Assembly (NCBI RefSeq): GCF_016865525.2
Contig: NZ_CP075169.1
Location: 4,774,337-4,838,336, forward strand
Source of the DNA: Sodalis ligni
Lineage (GTDB): Bacteria > Pseudomonadota > Gammaproteobacteria > Enterobacterales > Enterobacteriaceae
DNA: 64,000 bases
Direction of reading: 5' to 3'
Shown here: positions 10,675-20,128 of the stretch, piece after piece
Layout of the letters: every line of letters starts with the position of its first letter
Position numbering within the stretch: the first letter of the stretch is position 1
Notes under the pieces: generated by a model
Database searches by the model: none
What the model saw: only the letters and a program-made list of their open reading frames with translations
Told to the model about the DNA's origin: nothing
Program-made: the position numbers and the translations under genes

Positions 10675-10883
10675 GCTTCATTTCATAGCTTAAACGGCCA
10701 AGGCGGATAAAAGAGCCGGCCGGCCTTTGACCCATAGACACCTCCGGTAGCGCGACATTCAGGGTTTTATCCGCTTTATTTAGAAACATGGAATCAAGGC
10801 TGCAAGCTTTAAGCAAGATTAATTATTAGCACGCGGCCATAAACCGGGCCGGACCATGGCATGGTTTTGTCGCCGCTATCCGC

Positions 10884-12629
10884 TTATCCCTGTTTTTCTA
10901 TCGCTGCGGGATCAGGACTGGTACCGGGGTCGGCAGCGGGCGCTAATGAGTCCGGGGACGAAGAGCCGGTCAAATGAGCACAGACAAAGGCGGGATATCC
11001 CACCATGACCAACCCGCCAATCAGGGCGCTCACAATATGGCATTGTTCCGTTTGCTCCAGCCGGGTTTTTTGCAGGGCGGTTGACACCGTCAGCGCAATA
11101 GCCACTACCGCTTCAAATACCGAGGTGCGCATGGCGCAGGTGGTGAGCATACTGTCGGCCAACTGACCCGAGGTGGGCCAGGAACCGGCACCGATGCGCG
11201 GCCGATCAAGGCCTATCCGTACTCCTTCCCGGCCCTGGTCCGGTCCGTTGAACGAGGAGGACCGGCGGCGCTTGTCCCCGGCAGACGACGGTTCGGCCGA
11301 TATACTGCGGCTGCTGTTTTTATCCGACGCTGACCTAAGGGTTGTAACCGCGCCCGAGGCAAAAGCAGCCGTGCCCGCGGTCAACGGCTCTTTCTCAGGG
11401 GCTGCCTCGGCCTCCCCCTGCGCCGCGCCGGTTCCCTGTTGAGTTGAAAAATAGCGCATCAACGCCGGCCTTTGCAGCTCATCAAACATTTCCACGGCGG
11501 TATTCATGGCGCTGCGCAGCAGATCGTGCAGATGGTTTGGTTCAATCAGGGCCATGGCCGCGCTTGCCGCCGCCCAGTCCGCCATGGGCTCTGCCAGCCG
11601 GCCCGCTTCCGAGATCAGATATTCCGCGCCGGATTGCGGGGCGAAATTCACCATGCCCTCGCCGAGTAATAGTTGAGCAATGCCATACATAAAGCCGGAG
11701 CACAACATCCCGGTGGCATTGGTCCCGCCATTCTCATGAAGCGGAAAAAACATCTGCAGCAGATCGCGGGCCAAGGTATATGCCGCCATTTGCGGTCCGA
11801 TGGCGGCCAGCTTATGTCCGATTACGGCGACGGGATCATAGGCCGAGGCAATCAGCAAACCGCCGAGGCTCAAAAGCCCCATCCAGGTGCGCGAAATCCG
11901 TGATGCCGGGGTGGCTAAACCGTTTCTTTCATCGCGTACCGCACCGGCCAGATTGAGTCCCGGTCCAATCAGGAGCGAAGCGATTCCCGCCACCATACGC
12001 GGCGTAAGCGAAGCGTCTTTTCCCAAAGAATGGAAGTTCTGCTCCAGGGCAAAACCCAGCAGCTGGCGCAACATGGTGGTCAGGGCAACGATGGTGCCGG
12101 TTCGCGCCGCCACCGCAATCACGTTCCCCGTACGGCGCGCCGCGTTGCCGGATAACAGGGTAAAATCATTGGCCAGCACGCTGCCGATGCAATCCAGCAG
12201 CGTCCTGCCGCGTTCCATAAATTCAGCGGAGGGCTGGCGCTGTAACTGAACGCGCAAATGCTTCGCGATGGTATCTTCGTCTGTACCGACTAAGGTAGAG
12301 AGCGGCGCATCTTCTCCGTTCTTCAATAAATCTTCGGCGCTCGCCAGGAGACGTTCCGCGCCATTGAGTTCATGGGGACGCAACGTAGCCAACAACTCGC
12401 AGTTGAGAGCATCTAGCTGACGGTCGAGATTTATCGCGCAGGTTTTTAACGCTTCGGTCGCTAATTCTGTTTGTCCCAGCGCGTTATTTTCATTGAACTG
12501 CCATTCCAATTGTCTCGACGCACTCTCAGCGTTGGAAGACACATCGGCCTTATCCCCAAGATTAGCGCTATCATTCCTCAAGGGCTCGACGGGGATTTTC
12601 GTCTGAAGGAGTGTAAAGGTATCATGCAT
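10884..12629 (-). CDS. Unrecognised 581-residue membrane protein
   Basis: No family recognised. A good ribosome site (GAGGAAG) precedes ATG 12629. Residues 1-165 are hydrophilic and helical. Residues about 165-370 hold several hydrophobic segments, e.g. GNVIAVAARTGTIVALTTML, MVAGIASLLIGPGLNLAGAV and MGLLSLGGLLIASAYDPVAV. Residues about 400-490 are low-complexity Ser/Ala/Arg-rich (SSRSISAEPSSAGDKRRRSS). A last hydrophobic segment, SALIGGLVMVGYPAFVCA, precedes a Pro/Asp-rich tail. A hydrophilic N-terminus, membrane hairpins and a disordered linker resemble secreted translocator or effector proteins, but that is inference only. The upstream 570 bp is strikingly AT-rich compared with the gene. 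Confidence 0.75.
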   Translation of the reverse strand: MHDTFTLLQTKIPVEPLRNDSANLGDKADVSSNAESASRQLEWQFNENNALGQTELATEALKTCAINLDRQLDALNCELLATLRPHELNGAERLLASAEDLLKNGEDAPLSTLVGTDEDTIAKHLRVQLQRQPSAEFMERGRTLLDCIGSVLANDFTLLSGNAARRTGNVIAVAARTGTIVALTTMLRQLLGFALEQNFHSLGKDASLTPRMVAGIASLLIGPGLNLAGAVRDERNGLATPASRISRTWMGLLSLGGLLIASAYDPVAVIGHKLAAIGPQMAAYTLARDLLQMFFPLHENGGTNATGMLCSGFMYGIAQLLLGEGMVNFAPQSGAEYLISEAGRLAEPMADWAAASAAMALIEPNHLHDLLRSAMNTAVEMFDELQRPALMRYFSTQQGTGAAQGEAEAAPEKEPLTAGTAAFASGAVTTLRSASDKNSSRSISAEPSSAGDKRRRSSSFNGPDQGREGVRIGLDRPRIGAGSWPTSGQLADSMLTTCAMRTSVFEAVVAIALTVSTALQKTRLEQTEQCHIVSALIGGLVMVGYPAFVCAHLTGSSSPDSLAPAADPGTSPDPAAIEKQG

Positions 12630-13201
12630 AAACTTCCTCTTTTACCGCAACCTATATTTCATGTTCCGGTATATAATCAACGGAATATATCTAGGCCAGA
12701 ATAATTATCAAAAACGCAGACGAAAATATATATCATAACGATCGAATCTCTATATTCTAGAAAATCCATATTGCCCAATCTGCAAAAACAAAATCTATCA
12801 TGTCGTGGCGGTCATCATTTGTCATCCCTTAGAAGGACGACACCTAGAAATAACTTATTATCATTGGCATGATATTATAAAAATCATATGAAAATTAATG
12901 AATTAGAAACGTAATAGACCTTATAAAAATCAAGTAGTTATAATTAATCGTTTATTTTTAAAAAATTGCAATAAAATATAGAAAATATTGCATATTATTA
13001 TCTGAAAATTGACACACTAACATTCAAATAGAGTTAGCGGCAGCATAAGGAAGGGAAATTGAAGACTGGGGAACATTATATATTTTAGAAAGATTTTGAA
13101 GGTCCGGCGACTTGCTTGTCACCGGATCCGCGGGCCAGCTATTCTCATGCGGGGGCGTCAGGCCGTCGCCATCGCTTTCCGAAACCGGTTCATAAAGCCT
13201 A
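12630..13201. other. AT-rich intergenic region
   Basis: About 570 bp without a gene. 12660-13060 is very AT-rich, unlike the flanks, and probably carries the promoter of the 581-residue membrane protein. At 13104-13129 a stem (TCCGGCGAC / GTCACCGGA) lies downstream of the PTS EIICB gene and may act as a weak terminator. Confidence 0.45.
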
Positions 13202-14635
13202 TTAACCTCCCCGGCTGTTTTTCACATATTCTACGATGGAATCGTACTGGCCGCCTTCCATGAAATTGGTGATGGACATAAAAACCACCTTGCCGTTGTC
13301 ATGCAATTTCTTCGCCCGATCAAAAAGCTGGGCATGGGTGACTATAAGGTCGACGTCCTTGGGGACTTCTTCGATTTTGGCATTCTTGACGTCGATATCA
13401 AGCATGGCTTTTTTAAGCTTCGTTCGCAGAATTGAAGCCCCCATGGCGCTGGATCCCATACCGGCATCGCATGCTACGATGATTTTACGGATAGTGACGC
13501 CGTGTACACGCGCCAACGCCTCTTGATTGAGCGCAGCAGCGGCGTGGGGATCGGCATCCGCCAGTTCCGGCGCGTCCGCTTCTTCCGGGCTCTTATCCAT
13601 CTTCAGCAGTACCGTCGCCACGGCGAAAGCCACCGCCATTCCGGCAAAGAAACCCACCAGATTGCCTAACATCGCCCCTTTAGGCGTCAATACCAACATG
13701 GCGAAAAAGCTGCCCGGCGACGGCGTGGCGACGGTCCCCCCGCCCAGCATCAGGAAACAGGTCAAGGAGGTGGTAATCCCCGCCATGGTGGCGAATACCA
13801 GCACGGGTTTCATTAGCACGAAGGGAAAGTACACTTCGCCGATGCCGCCGACACCCGCTATCAGCGCGGCGGTGGGCGCGGTTTTCTTCGCCATGCCTTT
13901 ACCGAAGAAGGAGATGGCCAGCAATGTACCCACCGACGGGCCGCAGTTGGCGTCAACCAGGAACAGCACTGATTTGCCGTGCTCGGCCACCTGTTGCAGG
14001 CCCAGCGGGCCCATAATGCCGTGGTTAATGGCATTATTCAAAAACAGCACCTGGGCCGGCGCGACAAATATGGAAATCAGCGGCAGCACTTCATGGGCGA
14101 TACTCCAATTGACGCCGGCCGAGAGGATATGAATCAATACCGAGATAATCGGACCGATGATCAAATACCCGAGCAGGGTGATGACAAGACCGACAATCCC
14201 CATGCTGAAGTTACTGATCAACATTTCAAATCCGGCCCTGAAGCGCCCCTCAAGGTAGTGATCGACCTTTTTCATCAGCCATGCGGCGAAGGGGCCGATA
14301 ATCATGGCGCCGCCGAGCATGGTAACATTGGAGCCGATAATGATACCCATCGTAGCCAGCGCTCCCAATGCCCCGCCGCGCTGCCCATGGACGATATAGC
14401 CGCCGGTAAAGCCCACCAGCAACGGCAGCAGATAGGTTAATATCGGGCTGACCAGAGCGGCCAGATGCGCATTGGGTATCCATCCTGTGGGGATAAACAG
14501 CGCCGTAATCAGCCCCCAGGCGACGAACACGCCGAGATTGGGCATTACCATTCCGCTCAAGAAGTTTCCAAATCGCTGAACCTTCACGAGGAATGATTTC
14601 TTTTCACCTATTTGTTCAGTATTATCAATCAGCAT
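13202..14635 (-). CDS. PTS EIICB component, mannitol/fructose superfamily
   Basis: 477-residue inner-membrane sugar transporter of the phosphotransferase system. Residues 1-345 form the mannitol-type EIIC membrane domain (SGMVMPNLGVFVAWGLITAL, GGYIVHGQRGGALGA, NNAINHGIMGPLG, GGIGEVYFPFVLMKP). Residues about 380-477 are an EIIB domain with the phosphocysteine loop ACDAGMGSSAMGA. No EIIA is fused; the separate EIIA is encoded at 17403-17840, as in CmtAB-type systems. Last gene of a minus-strand operon; imports and phosphorylates a hexitol or related sugar. Confidence 0.92.
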   Translation of the reverse strand: MLIDNTEQIGEKKSFLVKVQRFGNFLSGMVMPNLGVFVAWGLITALFIPTGWIPNAHLAALVSPILTYLLPLLVGFTGGYIVHGQRGGALGALATMGIIIGSNVTMLGGAMIIGPFAAWLMKKVDHYLEGRFRAGFEMLISNFSMGIVGLVITLLGYLIIGPIISVLIHILSAGVNWSIAHEVLPLISIFVAPAQVLFLNNAINHGIMGPLGLQQVAEHGKSVLFLVDANCGPSVGTLLAISFFGKGMAKKTAPTAALIAGVGGIGEVYFPFVLMKPVLVFATMAGITTSLTCFLMLGGGTVATPSPGSFFAMLVLTPKGAMLGNLVGFFAGMAVAFAVATVLLKMDKSPEEADAPELADADPHAAAALNQEALARVHGVTIRKIIVACDAGMGSSAMGASILRTKLKKAMLDIDVKNAKIEEVPKDVDLIVTHAQLFDRAKKLHDNGKVVFMSITNFMEGGQYDSIVEYVKNSRGG

Positions 14636-14693
14636 TGCTTTCGCCCCGTTTGTAGGATAATAAGAGCTTCTATCGTTTTATTTGATAAAAAAT

Positions 14694-15492
14694 TTATCTC
14701 GACTTTCCGCCGGATATATTAACAATCGTACCTGTTATATAGCTTGAATGATCCGAGACCAGATAACTGACCAAATCTGCTAATGCATAGTGTTCCCCCG
14801 GTCTGCCCAGAGGTATGGAACCGGTATAATCATCGTCTATCTTGTTGGGATCCCAGCCGCGCGTATAGGCCAATGCACGATAATTTTCGTCATTGTTCAT
14901 ATTGGTCCGCTTGTTGATGCCCGGCGCGATACCCACCACCCGGATACCAAATTTTCCCAATTCTTTCGCCCAGGAACGGGTAAAACTATTCAGCGCTCCT
15001 TTGGTCGCGGAATAAATACTCTGTCCCGCAGATCCTTCCGTACCGGCCTCAGAAGAAATATTCACAATCGTTCCTTTGCCGTTATCAATCATTTGCCTTA
15101 CCGCGGCCTGGGTGCAAAGGAACGGCCCTTTTGATTGACGTTGACAATAAAATCAAAATCCGCCTCGGTGGCCTCGTATTGATTGTCCTTTTATAATAAT
15201 CCACTAATAACCGAGGTCGGTTAACACCGGCATTATTAACCAGCGCATCGATTTGATGATATTCATCAATGACGGTGCGTATCATGGCATCGACATCCGC
15301 TTTGTTGGCGATATTGCATTTAATCAACAAAGAAGCATAGCTCTTGGCCTCTTCATTGATATCCAGATCGCATACCACTACCGTGGCATTGTTGGCGTGT
15401 AGGGTTTTCGCAATTTGCGCACCGATACCCGACATGCCGCCGGTGACAATAACAACCTTCTTACCTAAATCCAGCCAGCCTGAAGTACTCAT
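14694..15492 (-). pseudogene. Short-chain dehydrogenase (hexitol-phosphate type), two single-base frame breaks
   Basis: NAD(P)-dependent SDR. Starts at 15492 (MSTSGWLDLGKKVVIVTG) with AGGACC upstream. The cofactor motif TGGMSGIG, the NNAG motif and the catalytic YSATK are present. The frame breaks twice: near 15189 (an A-run, where DYYK should continue into NQYEATEADFDFIVNVNQKG) and near 15130 (a G-run, where QKG should continue PFLCTQAAVRQMIDNG). Each needs one added base. Downstream it runs cleanly to GTIVNISGGKSR at 14694. In this operon it most likely oxidises the phosphorylated hexitol delivered by the PTS, but the substrate is unknown. Confidence 0.8.
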
Positions 15493-15502
15493 AACGTTGG
15501 TC

Positions 15503-16060
15503 CTATTCGAGATTTGCATGGAATTGCCACAAATTATGCATGTCGATATTTTTTTCACGAACAATCATCAAAGCGATGGTGTCGCCCAGCAGTAATAACG
15601 CCTGTTCAAACAGGCTGGTCATCGGCTGTATGGAATGGACTTCATCCGGCCGATCCAGCTTTGTTTGTACCGGGATCCTGACAAAGATATCGGTATGTTC
15701 CCGCATCGAGCTGCCGGGGTTGGAGCCAATATGCGCCACGGCGGCGCCAAAAGAACGAGCCTTTTTGGCGATGCCCAGCGGAAACATGCTCTCGCCGCTG
15801 CCGGAACCCACAATGAGCAAATCATTTTTCGTAATGGCCGGTTCGGTGATTTGCCCGACGATATAGGTTTTTATCCCTAAATGGGCGAGCCGCTTGGCGA
15901 TGGCTTCCAGGGACAGCAGGACCCTTCCCACGCCGACAAAAAAAACCTTTTCGGCACGTTGTATATGCTCCACTAACGCCAGAACATCATCGGCAGCGAT
16001 GCTGCCCATGGTGTTTTCCAATTCTTTGATAATTGCTGATTCAGTCTGATGATAATCCAT
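15503..16060 (-). CDS. SIS-domain sugar-phosphate isomerase (6-phospho-3-hexuloisomerase-like)
   Basis: 185-residue cytoplasmic protein with a single sugar isomerase (SIS) domain: FFVGVGRVLLSLEAIAKRL, VGSGSGES (phosphate-binding loop) and VAHIGSNPGSS. Length and pattern fit the HxlB family, which interconverts 3-hexulose-6-phosphate and fructose-6-phosphate. No 3-hexulose-6-phosphate synthase partner is present; instead an epimerase is encoded upstream, so the two probably convert an unusual ketohexose phosphate to fructose-6-phosphate. Eleven bp from the SDR start. Confidence 0.87.
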   Translation of the reverse strand: MDYHQTESAIIKELENTMGSIAADDVLALVEHIQRAEKVFFVGVGRVLLSLEAIAKRLAHLGIKTYIVGQITEPAITKNDLLIVGSGSGESMFPLGIAKKARSFGAAVAHIGSNPGSSMREHTDIFVRIPVQTKLDRPDEVHSIQPMTSLFEQALLLLGDTIALMIVREKNIDMHNLWQFHANLE

Positions 16061-16083
16061 CGCTGCTCGCCCTCTGACATCGG

Positions 16084-16791
16084 TTAAATACTTAGCGGTT
16101 TTTCCAGCTTGCCGTGTTGTATTGCTGCATCCAGCAACTTTTTATTCTCCTGCAAAGAGCGGCCGGGAATATAAAGACTGGTACTGCCCAGCACCAGGTT
16201 GGTAGCCCCGGCACGAATGAGGTGCGGAATGCTTTCCAGCGAAACCCGACCGTCAACCTGAATTTCCGTGGTAAGTTTTCGCTGTTTGATCAACGCAGCG
16301 AGATCGGAGATTTTCTGTTCTGAATACGCCGCCTGTTTCTCCCCCGCATCGCCCGCAAAACCGGGATTGATGAGCATCAATAACACCTGGTCGAGCTGAG
16401 GCAGCAGATAATCCAGACAGGAAAGCGAGGTGGCCGGGTTCAGCGCCAAACCTGCCCTTACCCCCTTTCTTTTGATTAAATTCACTAACCGGTCCGCATG
16501 CAGGCTGGTTTCATAATGAAACGAGATTTGCTGAACGCCGATGGCAAGAATCTGTTCTATAAACCAATCGTTATTGGTGGACATGATGTGAACATCAAAA
16601 TCCAGTGAGGTTTTTGCCCGCAGCCTTTTAATCGTGTCCAGGCCTAACGGCATACTGGGGCTAAAAGAAGCGTCGATTACGTCAATGTGCAATGCATCGA
16701 TCCCGATATCTTCCAGCGCTTTAACCGATGTTTCCAGGTTTAGCAAGTCCGCGCACATAATTGATGGCGAGGTAATGATTTTCTTATCCAT
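16084..16791 (-). CDS. Ribulose-phosphate/allulose-6-phosphate 3-epimerase family protein
   Basis: 235-residue TIM-barrel epimerase. Metal-binding and catalytic positions are visible: SPSIMCADLLNLE, HIDVIDASFSPSMPLG, FDVHIMS, LINPGFAG and QVDGRVSLESIP. Two Asp and two His match the family. The sequence is closer in style to AlsE (D-allulose-6-phosphate 3-epimerase) than to housekeeping Rpe, and the PTS operon context supports a catabolic role on a hexulose phosphate. Substrate is inferred. Confidence 0.87.
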   Translation of the reverse strand: MDKKIITSPSIMCADLLNLETSVKALEDIGIDALHIDVIDASFSPSMPLGLDTIKRLRAKTSLDFDVHIMSTNNDWFIEQILAIGVQQISFHYETSLHADRLVNLIKRKGVRAGLALNPATSLSCLDYLLPQLDQVLLMLINPGFAGDAGEKQAAYSEQKISDLAALIKQRKLTTEIQVDGRVSLESIPHLIRAGATNLVLGSTSLYIPGRSLQENKKLLDAAIQHGKLEKPLSI

Positions 16792-16857
16792 CTTTCATTC
16801 CTTCTAAAATATTATCAGTCTGTTTATTTTTTATTAAACAGATTTTCTTTTAAAACG

Positions 16858-17141
16858 TTATTCACCCAAACCTGACGCAATGGCGTTTCGCAACGCTTCC
16901 AACGCTTGGGGCGCATCGTCTCCCTGAATAAAACGCGCACGTTATGTCCTTGCTTTATACCCAAGACCATAAGACTTAGCAGACTGCGCGCATTCACCTG
17001 TTTTTCACCGCGGTGGGTATTACAAATTTTCACCTCACTCTTGAAAGGCTTGAGGGTATCAACAAAAAAAGCACCGGGCCTGGCATGTAATCCATTAGGA
17101 TTATTAATAATAAAATCTTCAATTAAACAGTTCATGCTCAT
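16858..17141 (-). CDS. HPr-like phosphocarrier, frame broken near its end
   Basis: HPr domain protein dedicated to the local PTS. The phosphorylation motif NPNGLHARPGAFFV (His about residue 19) and the Ser-46-type helix NARSLLSLMVLGI are present. After VRVLFR the frame needs one extra G in an AGGGAG run near 16920; then it reads GDDAPQALEALRNAIAS and stops at 16858, giving about 94 residues, the normal HPr size. As written the frame runs on to 16824 with an unrelated tail. Encoded between EIIA and the epimerase. Confidence 0.85.
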
Positions 17142-17402
17142 TCTCTTCTCACGGCAAATACGATTACTCCGTAGGCATGCGATGCAAATGTGCTTTATTA
17201 CGGCAATACCTATTCGTTGCCGATGTAATACACCGGCATCTTTTCTTCGCTGTTAAAAAACCGCGACCTTTATGTTGTTATGCGCCAATATATCCAATCA
17301 GATTAAGTCAACGCTGCCTAAATTTGCCAAAAAACAGCCTTATAATGCGAGCTCAGTCGGATAGAACGCGCAGTAATAATTATCTTTCCTCTCAGCAGAA
17401 CA

Positions 17403-17840
17403 TCACAGGCCGAGCAAATTCAAAATGTCGGCTTTATTCGTGGCATGCCGCATTTGCTGGACGTTCTCCTCTTCCATACAGGCGATGGCAATCTGATTAA
17501 GAATATCCATGTGGCTACCGTCTTTACCGGCGATGCCAATAACAATATGGGCAATATCATCTTGATTGTCTTTGCCGAAGCTGACTCCGTTTGGAACCTG
17601 GATCACGGCAATACCCGACCGTATGATTTCATTTTCCGAACCGTCGATGCCGTGGGGCAATGCCAGATTGTTTCCCAGGTAGGTGGAAACCACCTCCTCA
17701 CGCTTCAACATATAATCAATATATTTTTCAGTTACGTAACCGCCATCAAGCAGCAATTTTCCTGCGGCTCGGATCGCATCCTCCTTTCGGCTGAAAGAGG
17801 CATTTAATACGATGTTATTTTCATTGAGAATAGTGGTCAT
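17403..17840 (-). CDS. PTS EIIA component, mannitol/fructose type
   Basis: 145-residue cytoplasmic phosphotransfer protein. The active-site loop LALPHGID contains the phosphorylated His (about residue 64), and VVSTYLGNNLALPHG is typical for MtlA/CmtB EIIA. First gene of the minus-strand operon that also encodes an HPr-like carrier, an epimerase, an isomerase, an SDR and EIICB. A spacer of about 260 bp before the HPr gene is unusual for such an operon and holds no recognisable gene. Confidence 0.92.
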   Translation of the reverse strand: MTTILNENNIVLNASFSRKEDAIRAAGKLLLDGGYVTEKYIDYMLKREEVVSTYLGNNLALPHGIDGSENEIIRSGIAVIQVPNGVSFGKDNQDDIAHIVIGIAGKDGSHMDILNQIAIACMEEENVQQMRHATNKADILNLLGL

Positions 17841-18315
17841 TTTAAGCTCCTTTGATCCCGAGTCAGATAGGTCTAAGTCAATGCTTTGATGTTAAAGACT
17901 TATCACAACCTTGCAACAAAAAAGACATTTTCGCCCTCTCTTAGTCGATCCAACCCAATCAGAGTTGGATTTCGCCCTTGCTATCCAAAGGCTTTGAAGC
18001 GTAATATCTGACAATACCCAACCAAACACTCACAATCGCAACCATAATCGCAATATCCACGGGAAAAACGAGTCAGGCAAGATTTTTGTCTAATAAATTA
18101 GATGTGCTTCACAAAAAATCCCAGAAAGAGCGATTCGGCCAAAAAAGCCCCACCGTAAGCGGGGGTGCAAATCCGCATTGCCCGGCTAACGCCTGAGGGA
18201 TCAAAGCCAGGAACATTCTCGCTCACAAAGGGAGAGGACCGGTATTGACTTCCTTAATCGGTCTTTATACTCTATCTTATTGATGTTATTAATTATCTTG
18301 AGCGTGGTAATTCGG
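17841..18315. promoter_or_regulatory. Divergent promoter region of the PTS operon and DeoR regulator
   Basis: About 475 bp between two divergently read genes. It is AT-rich near the PTS side and holds a structured GC-rich segment at 18128-18224 on the regulator side. No clear CRP site was found. Operators for the DeoR-type regulator are expected here but I cannot point to one with confidence. Confidence 0.5.
18128..18224 (+). ncRNA. Candidate structured leader RNA (weakly cobalamin-riboswitch-like)
   Basis: A 97-nt segment closed by GAGCGA (18128-18133) and TCGCTC (18219-18224). Inside are CCCC...GGGG, GCGG...CCGC around GGTGCAAATCC, GCCCGG...TGAGGG and AAGCCAGGAAC. GGTGCAAATCC and AGCCAGGA are reminiscent of cobalamin riboswitch boxes, but the full conserved core (such as the GCNACTG box) is not found and the order is odd. 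A folded leader is plausible; the ligand class is a guess. Confidence 0.35.
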
Positions 18316-19086
18316 ATGAGCAATTCCCTGACCATAGAACGCAGAAATAAGCTCGCTCAAATACTGATTGCGGAAGGCAGCGTTAAAGTCGGCAAGCTGG
18401 CGGAGATTTTTGGCGTATCCACCGAAACCATACGTAAAGACCTTATTTATCTGGATCGTAAAGGGATTGCCACCAAAGGACACGGCGGCGCCATTGCCTC
18501 GGGCAGCATCTTGACCATAGAGCAGCCGCTGGCGCGCAAAAACACGGAAAATCTGGATATTAAAAATAAAATCGCCCAGGTTGCTTCGCAGCTTATTCCT
18601 GAAAAAGGCGTTGTTATTCTAGATACCGGCAGTACTATCCAGTGCGTTGCCAATACGCTGGTCATGAAAAGTAAACTTACCATCATTTCAAATGCTATTA
18701 ATATCGTGCAACCACTGGCGGGTACCGATAATGATATTTACCTGGTGGGCGGTAAAATCCATTCCAACAGTTTAGCCATGGTGGGCCTGTGGGGGGTTAA
18801 CGTTTTCGAATCGCTGAATGCCGACATTGTTTTTCTCGGCACCGACGGACTGCGAGGCAGGCATGGTCCTTGTACCGCCTCCTATGAAGAAGCGGAAATC
18901 AAAAGAGCCATGGTAAAATGCGCCACCATCAAAGTGGTGGTCAGCGACAGTACGAAATTCAGCAGTTCCGGGCTATTCCAGTTCTGCAATTGGTCCGATA
19001 TCGACTATTTTATTACCGACTCCGCCATTCCCGAAAATGAATTCAAGGATCTGGAGAGCCTGACGGAAGTGATTGTCGTCGATTGA
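18316..19086 (+). CDS. DeoR-family transcriptional regulator
   Basis: About 256 residues. The N-terminal helix-turn-helix (VGKLAEIFGVSTETIRKDL) is diagnostic of the DeoR family; the C-terminal sugar-phosphate-binding domain carries VILDTGSTI, IYLVGGKI, FLGTDGL and VVVSDSTKFSS. Divergent from the PTS operon, so most likely a repressor released by a phosphorylated intermediate of that pathway. Start chosen at 18316 (MSNSLTIERRNKLAQIL), the usual family start; an in-frame ATG at 18280 would add 12 hydrophobic residues. Confidence 0.92.
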   Translation: MSNSLTIERRNKLAQILIAEGSVKVGKLAEIFGVSTETIRKDLIYLDRKGIATKGHGGAIASGSILTIEQPLARKNTENLDIKNKIAQVASQLIPEKGVVILDTGSTIQCVANTLVMKSKLTIISNAINIVQPLAGTDNDIYLVGGKIHSNSLAMVGLWGVNVFESLNADIVFLGTDGLRGRHGPCTASYEEAEIKRAMVKCATIKVVVSDSTKFSSSGLFQFCNWSDIDYFITDSAIPENEFKDLESLTEVIVVD

Positions 19087-19204
19087 CCGTACGTAGCGGA
19101 CCCCCGCTATGAAGCGGTTATGGTGAAGCCAACGCCCCCAAGCAAAAAAGCGGGGAGTCAGGCCGCATCATTTCCGAAAGAAGATGCGGTCAATGTTAAT
19201 GCCG

Positions 19205-19993
19205 TTATTTTGTCTGATAACGCTGGGCGGCATGGGACTGGGCAAAATGCGGCAGCATCGCCCGGCGGGCCGTATCATAGGCTTGCCACAGGCTTTCGTC
19301 ATGCAGCGGGGGAATAGTCACCGTCTCCCGGCGATCGAACCCCACCAGCGCGGCGTCAACCATTTCTTCCACCTCCATAACCCCCTGCAGCGCGTTCACA
19401 TCGCGTCCGGCCCGTTCCCAAATTTCCGTACGGGTCGCAGCGGGCAGCACCGCCTGGACATAAATTCCTTTTTCACCCAGCTCAGCGTTGAGCGCCTGCG
19501 ACATGGCGATGACAAAGGACTTGGTGGCGCCGTAGATGCCCAAGGGAAACTCGGGGGCCAGGCCCACAACCGAGGCGATATTGATAATGGCGCCTTGCCC
19601 GCGGGCCAGCATGCCGGCAAGCGCGGCGGCGGTAAGGCGGGTTACCGCCAGCACATTAAGATCAATCAAGGTTTCCATTTTGTCCGGGTCGGCATCGATA
19701 AACGAACCGTGATTGGCCGCGCCGGCGTTATTGACCAATAATCCGATGGCGGGATCTTCCCGCAAACGCTTTTCCACCTGATGAAGGTCTTGCGGACTTG
19801 TCAGGTCTGCCCGCAGAACATCAACCTGAACGCCAAAATCGGATCTCAGCTCTGCCGCGAGCGATTCGAGGCGACTGAGATCTCGGGCCACCAAAACCAG
19901 ATGATAACCGCGTCCAGCCAGTTTTTTTGCGTACGTGGCGCCGATTCCGGTGGATGCGCCGGTGACCAGGGCCGTGGAGTGAAGTGAAGTCAT
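19205..19993 (-). CDS. Short-chain dehydrogenase/reductase (DltE-like)
   Basis: 262-residue SDR with the cofactor motif TGASTGIG, NNAGAAN, and catalytic S...YGATK. Start at 19993 with AAGGACTCC upstream (MTSLHSTALVTGAS). Divergent from a TetR regulator at 20176, a very common pairing in which the TetR protein represses the SDR. Substrate unknown. Confidence 0.9.
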   Translation of the reverse strand: MTSLHSTALVTGASTGIGATYAKKLAGRGYHLVLVARDLSRLESLAAELRSDFGVQVDVLRADLTSPQDLHQVEKRLREDPAIGLLVNNAGAANHGSFIDADPDKMETLIDLNVLAVTRLTAAALAGMLARGQGAIINIASVVGLAPEFPLGIYGATKSFVIAMSQALNAELGEKGIYVQAVLPAATRTEIWERAGRDVNALQGVMEVEEMVDAALVGFDRRETVTIPPLHDESLWQAYDTARRAMLPHFAQSHAAQRYQTK

Positions 19994-20128
19994 AAAGGAG
20001 TCCTTTAGATAGATGCTGTTAACATTCATGCATAGGCTTGCTAATAGTGACGACCATCATCATAGGAGAGGCGTTTGAATTATGCAATAGTGTTGACTAT
20101 CATCATTGCGAAAAAAGACTTTTTGTCC

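Noticed and set aside
12640..12680. Possible HrpL (type III) promoter box before the 581-residue protein
   Set aside because: A GGAAC is present on the minus strand but no CCAC at the required spacing.
18090..18120. CRP site near TGTGCTTCACA
   Set aside because: Spacing between half-sites is 3 bp rather than 6.
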